A stretch of DNA of 31,647 bases, from positions 1 through 31,647 of IMG/VR virus record IMGVR_UViG_3300036945_001153; one strand, given 5' to 3'. Below, one piece after another: positions 29,327 through 31,647 of the stretch (position 1 is its first letter; the number at the start of each line of letters is the position of its first letter). This DNA is from a virus. Under the pieces are notes generated by a model, which worked only from the letters and a program-made list of their open reading frames with translations, had not been told where the DNA came from and did not search any database. A program made the translations under genes and the position numbers.

Positions 29327-29542
29327 TCAGGCGGCGAGGGAGGCTTCTTTTTTGAGGCTCCGCACGTAGTGCACGGCGTCCTTGGCCTCATACCGCATGG
29401 CAGCGCGGAGGGTCTTCACCAGCCGGCTGGGGGATTTGTGGATAACGGCTAGGGCGGCGGCGTGGCGAAACGCGGTGGCGCGGCCGAAAGAGAAGTAGGC
29501 CGGATCCTGCAGGAAATCTCGGTTGGTGATTTTGGCGCTCAT
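29327..29542 (-). CDS. Hypothetical 71-aa early protein
   Basis: The preferred start is the ATG at 29540-29542: MSAKITNRDFLQDPAYFSFG, then RATAFRHAAALAVIHKSPSR. An upstream reading to 29776 crosses the 63-aa gene with Arg-rich shadow sequence and is rejected. The protein is basic, with an aromatic N-terminus. It is the second gene of the leftward early operon, 26 nt after the first. No family is recognised. Confidence 0.6.
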   Translation of the reverse strand: MSAKITNRDFLQDPAYFSFGRATAFRHAAALAVIHKSPSRLVKTLRAAMRYEAKDAVHYVRSLKKEASLAA

Positions 29543-29568
29543 GGTTGCTTGGTTGCTCGGGCCGGGGC

Positions 29569-29760
29569 TCAGGCGGCTTGGGCGTGGGCGGGCTGCTCGG
29601 CGGGAGCGGCTACGGCGGGCGGTGCGGGAAACTCTACGGCCTCCCGCTTGGCCAACTGCTCGATCTGCTCGATCCACCAGTTGTGCTTTTCGACGGACTC
29701 GACGGTGCCGTGTTTGCGAACCCACTTGAGCTGTTGATTGAGGAACTTTTCGTAGTTCAT
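29569..29760 (-). CDS. First leftward early gene, 63 aa
   Basis: The start chosen is the ATG at 29758-29760, giving MNYEKFLNQQLKWVRKHGTV, then ESVEKHNWWIEQIEQLAKRE and an Ala/Pro-rich tail (PAPPAVAAPAEQPAHAQAA). The N-terminal part is helical and may be a small DNA- or protein-binding domain, but no clear HTH is seen. It is transcribed away from the repressor gene, so by position it is where a Cro-like or early regulator would sit. Extending the frame upstream to 29859 would put its start inside the operator region, which is unlikely. Confidence 0.55.
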   Translation of the reverse strand: MNYEKFLNQQLKWVRKHGTVESVEKHNWWIEQIEQLAKREAVEFPAPPAVAAPAEQPAHAQAA

Positions 29761-29770
29761 TAAACAGAAT

Positions 29771-29839
29771 CTGCAACTATTGCAGACTGTGCGTAAAGAA
29801 TAAAATTGCAGAACCCTGCTTTTTTTGCAGTTTCTGCAA
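29771..29839. promoter_or_regulatory. Repressor operator region with TTGCAG/CTGCAA palindromes
   Basis: There are two perfect inverted repeats with 3-bp centres: CTGCAACTATTGCAG (29771-29785) and TTGCAGTTTCTGCAA (29825-29839). A further half site TTGCAG lies at 29806-29811 with a partial partner CTGC at 29816. The sites fill the divergent spacer between the repressor and the leftward early genes, as in a lambda-type switch. Confidence 0.75.
29801..29806 (+). promoter_or_regulatory. Possible -10 box (TAAAAT) for the repressor gene
   Basis: TAAAAT lies 34 nt before the repressor ATG and just before the half operator. The upstream -35 match is poor (TATTGC at 29778), so this is tentative. Confidence 0.3.
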
Positions 29840-29840
29840 T

Positions 29841-30314
29841 ATGCACCTCGCAAAATCACTGGCCGCCTTCATCGCAACTGAGAACGTCACTGGCGGTAAT
29901 CTCGCCCGAATATGCGGCCTACATCCGGCAACCGTCTCTCGACTTAATTCGGGTGAACGCCCCGCGACTGAAACTTTGAAGGCGATCTGCACGCTATATC
30001 CCAACCGGACGGGGGCGCTTGGCCTTCTAGTGGCTCACCTACGCGACGAGATTGAGCGGGCCGGTCGGTCTCAGGCGGAGATCGAGGTGACGGTCAATCG
30101 TGTAGCAGATGATGATATCCACGTCCTGGCCGACTGCGCGCGGGATGACGCTGATCTGGCCGCTATCCTTCACGATCTTGCCCAGCTTGCTCGCCGCATG
30201 CGCGACAAGGGCCCCGGCGCCGCCATCCGCTACCCGATACCCGATGACGATGCCCCTGCGCTTATGTGCGCCGAAGATCCTCTCCCACTTTCCCGAAAGG
30301 AAAACAAAAAATGA
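29841..30314 (+). CDS. Phage repressor-like HTH (Xre-type) protein
   Basis: This 157-aa protein begins MHLAKSLAAFIATENVTGGN, and the HTH spans about residues 17-48 (NLARICGLHPATVSRLNSGE, then RPATETLKAICTLYP). The remainder is helical and acidic and has no S24 peptidase motif, so RecA-driven self-cleavage is not indicated. By position it is the lysogeny repressor, divergent from the early operon. Its ATG directly follows the palindrome TTGCAGTTTCTGCAA with no Shine-Dalgarno sequence, so the message may be leaderless or nearly so, and autoregulation at the start site is likely. The stop overlaps the next gene by 4 bp (ATGA). Confidence 0.75.
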   Translation: MHLAKSLAAFIATENVTGGNLARICGLHPATVSRLNSGERPATETLKAICTLYPNRTGALGLLVAHLRDEIERAGRSQAEIEVTVNRVADDDIHVLADCARDDADLAAILHDLAQLARRMRDKGPGAAIRYPIPDDDAPALMCAEDPLPLSRKENKK

Positions 30315-31132
30315 ACACCACACACACACACATCATCATTGATGGCGACGCCATCGCGATTCGTCAGTCCGAAGCCCACGAATACCTCGTCACCACCAAG
30401 GAAGTCGCTCGCGGCTACGGCGTCACGCCCGCCGCGATCCGTAATCAACAGATGAGACACGCGGACGAACTCATCGAAGGGAAACACTGGGCCGTCACAA
30501 ACTGTGACACCCTTGGCGGTGAGCAGTCCGCCACCCTCTGGACGAAGCGCGGCGTCATCCGCCTCGGCTTCTTCATCCGCAGCGAGCGCGCCAAGCGCTT
30601 CCGCGACGCGGCGGAGGATCTCATCCTGCGCATCTCCACCGGCGAGACGGTAGAGGTAAATCGGAGCGACATCGAGGCGCTAAAGGCGGGCTTCGCATCG
30701 CTGGCCGAGGCGGTGCGTCTGCTCGCCGCCACCCAGGCGACGATGGCGGAGCAGTTCGCGCGGCAGCAGGAGCAGATGCAGAAGGTCAACGCGACGCAGG
30801 AGGCCTGCTTCCTACAGTCCTTGATCCTGGAGCAGCAGATGGCGCAGCCGGCGGTGCAGATGGTGAAGCTCGCCGATCATCTTCAAGTAGAGCTAGAGCG
30901 CGCCATGCTCGCGGCGCTCGGCGGCATGAGCTGCGTGACGCTACGCGCGGGCGATCTGCTGGAGGTGGCGAGGCGCAACCAGCTGCGGCTCGATCAATTC
31001 CTCTCCACGAAGCTGCCCGAGGCGTCGCTCGGTATCTATCTACGTCGCCTTCAGGGCCGTCGCCTCGGCGCAGTGGCGGTGCAGGTGCGCGGAGAGAACA
31101 GGCACCGGCGCTACGTCCTCACCAAATCTTGA
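30311..31132 (+). CDS. Bro/ORF6N-like phage DNA-binding regulator (antirepressor candidate)
   Basis: The start used is the ATG at 30311, which overlaps the repressor stop and has an AAAGGAA Shine-Dalgarno-like site; this gives 273 aa. The N-terminus (TTKEVARGYGVTPAAIRNQQ, then HADELIEGKHWAV) and LWTKRGVIRLGFFIRSERAK with RFRDAAEDLIL match Bro-N/ORF6N-type domains of phage antirepressors. A Gln/Met-rich helical linker (TMAEQFARQQEQMQKVN) follows, and the C-terminal ~70 residues form a separate compact domain ending YVLTKS. Because it is cotranscribed with the repressor it may modulate lysogeny. The family assignment is by pattern. Confidence 0.65.
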   Translation: MNTTHTHIIIDGDAIAIRQSEAHEYLVTTKEVARGYGVTPAAIRNQQMRHADELIEGKHWAVTNCDTLGGEQSATLWTKRGVIRLGFFIRSERAKRFRDAAEDLILRISTGETVEVNRSDIEALKAGFASLAEAVRLLAATQATMAEQFARQQEQMQKVNATQEACFLQSLILEQQMAQPAVQMVKLADHLQVELERAMLAALGGMSCVTLRAGDLLEVARRNQLRLDQFLSTKLPEASLGIYLRRLQGRRLGAVAVQVRGENRHRRYVLTKS

Positions 31133-31171
31133 ACGCTTGCCAAAAAACTAACGCCCGGTAACCCACGCACC

Positions 31172-31504
31172 ATGCCAAACAAAGAAGAAATCAACAAAGG
31201 CCTTAGCGACCTGCTAAAAAGCGGCACGGTGAGCGCATCCAAGCCCAAGGCCCGGGGCGGTATTTCACCGGAACACCTGAAGCTCTGGATTTGCACGGAC
31301 ACGGGCGAAATCGGCGCGCCAAAGGCGGTGACGAAAGGCAGCATCGGCATCGAGATCATTCTCTGGCTCTTCATGCTGGTGCCAGGCCTGATCTATTCAG
31401 TTTGGCGCTTGAGCACCCGGAATCCGGGGATCAACGGCAACACGAACATCATCAAAATCGACACGCCAAGGGGCCGACAGCTCTACGCCCAATTCCACGG
31501 CTAA
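31172..31504 (+). CDS. Small one-pass membrane protein
   Basis: This 110-aa protein starts MPNKEEINKGLSDLLKSGTV. A soluble N-terminal half ends with WICTDTGEIGAPKAVTKGS, and one strong membrane span covers about residues 57-78 (SIGIEIILWLFMLVPGLIYS, then VWRLS). The span with its 'TKGS...E..LWL....PGLIYS.WR' wording matches a family of short membrane proteins that usually carry two zinc-ribbon Cys pairs on either side; here those Cys residues are mostly missing. In a lysogeny module it could provide superinfection exclusion, which is inference. It is followed by a strong terminator. No Shine-Dalgarno sequence. Confidence 0.65.
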   Translation: MPNKEEINKGLSDLLKSGTVSASKPKARGGISPEHLKLWICTDTGEIGAPKAVTKGSIGIEIILWLFMLVPGLIYSVWRLSTRNPGINGNTNIIKIDTPRGRQLYAQFHG

Positions 31505-31571
31505 AAAAGAACGAACACGGAACGCTCCAAGCCTTCCCAGCAAAGACCGGGCCTCACCAGCCCGACCATTA

Positions 31572-31603
31572 GCCCTCTCTACGGAGAGGGCTTCTTCGTT
31601 TTT
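31572..31603 (+). terminator. Rho-independent terminator of the lysogeny operon
   Basis: GCCCTCTC (31572-31579) pairs perfectly with GAGAGGGC (31584-31591) around a TACG loop, followed by TTCTTCGTTTTT. Confidence 0.9.
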
Positions 31604-31647
31604 AGAGGTGAAAGCGCGGGCTGGATAAATGCGGGTTTATTCGCTTT

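Noticed and set aside
1-31647. CRISPR array, tRNA or rRNA genes
   Set aside because: No regularly spaced repeats with unique spacers, cloverleaf sequences or rRNA-like stretches were seen. The tandem repeats found are heptamers or coding repeats.

Overview
The window is almost entirely one temperate tailed phage (a prophage or its genome). It is GC-rich and its module order resembles lambda and P22. The host cannot be read from the sequence. High GC, start codons mostly without Shine-Dalgarno sequences, and intergenic heptamer and GCGGAAA-type repeats would fit a Verrucomicrobiota/Opitutales-like bacterium, but this is low-confidence inference. No integrase, lysis gene, tRNA, rRNA or clearly bacterial gene was found, so the element probably continues past the left edge.

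Right end (29.8-31.6 kb, plus strand): a short lysogeny module with an HTH repressor, a Bro/ORF6N-like regulator that overlaps it, and a small one-pass membrane protein, closed by a strong terminator. A switch region with TTGCAG/CTGCAA palindromes (29771-29839) separates it from the leftward genes.

Early region (20.06-29.76 kb, minus strand): a tightly packed operon with many 4-bp start/stop overlaps. First come about ten small accessory proteins, several with helix-turn-helix or Cys-pair motifs. Then come a very large ParB-family protein (875 aa), an ASCH-domain protein, an AEP-like primase and a P-loop replicative helicase, ending at a hairpin terminator. A 578-bp non-coding region follows (19483-20060). 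It holds a perfect 15-bp inverted repeat with a nested palindrome and several short direct repeats, and is the best candidate for a replication origin or other control site.

Late region (1-19.5 kb, minus strand): ParB/DNA methyltransferase fusion, PLD-like protein, possible small terminase, large terminase (gpA type), small connector (gpW-like), portal (lambda gpB type), S49 protease, scaffold-like protein, P22-like coat protein, head-tail connectors, tail proteins, tape measure, and distal tail or fiber proteins. Several hairpin terminators interrupt this region.

The most interesting unexplained signals are: (1) an 18-bp palindrome TGTGGTAACGTTACCACA in three perfect copies plus one degenerate copy, in a genome encoding two ParB-domain proteins; (2) a TTTGACA box seen only between late genes, often exactly 12-13 nt before a start codon, which resembles a boxA antitermination element; (3) the nested inverted repeat beside the replication genes; (4) an in-frame amber codon within a small tail gene; and (5) three kinds of short tandem repeats in tail-gene spacers.
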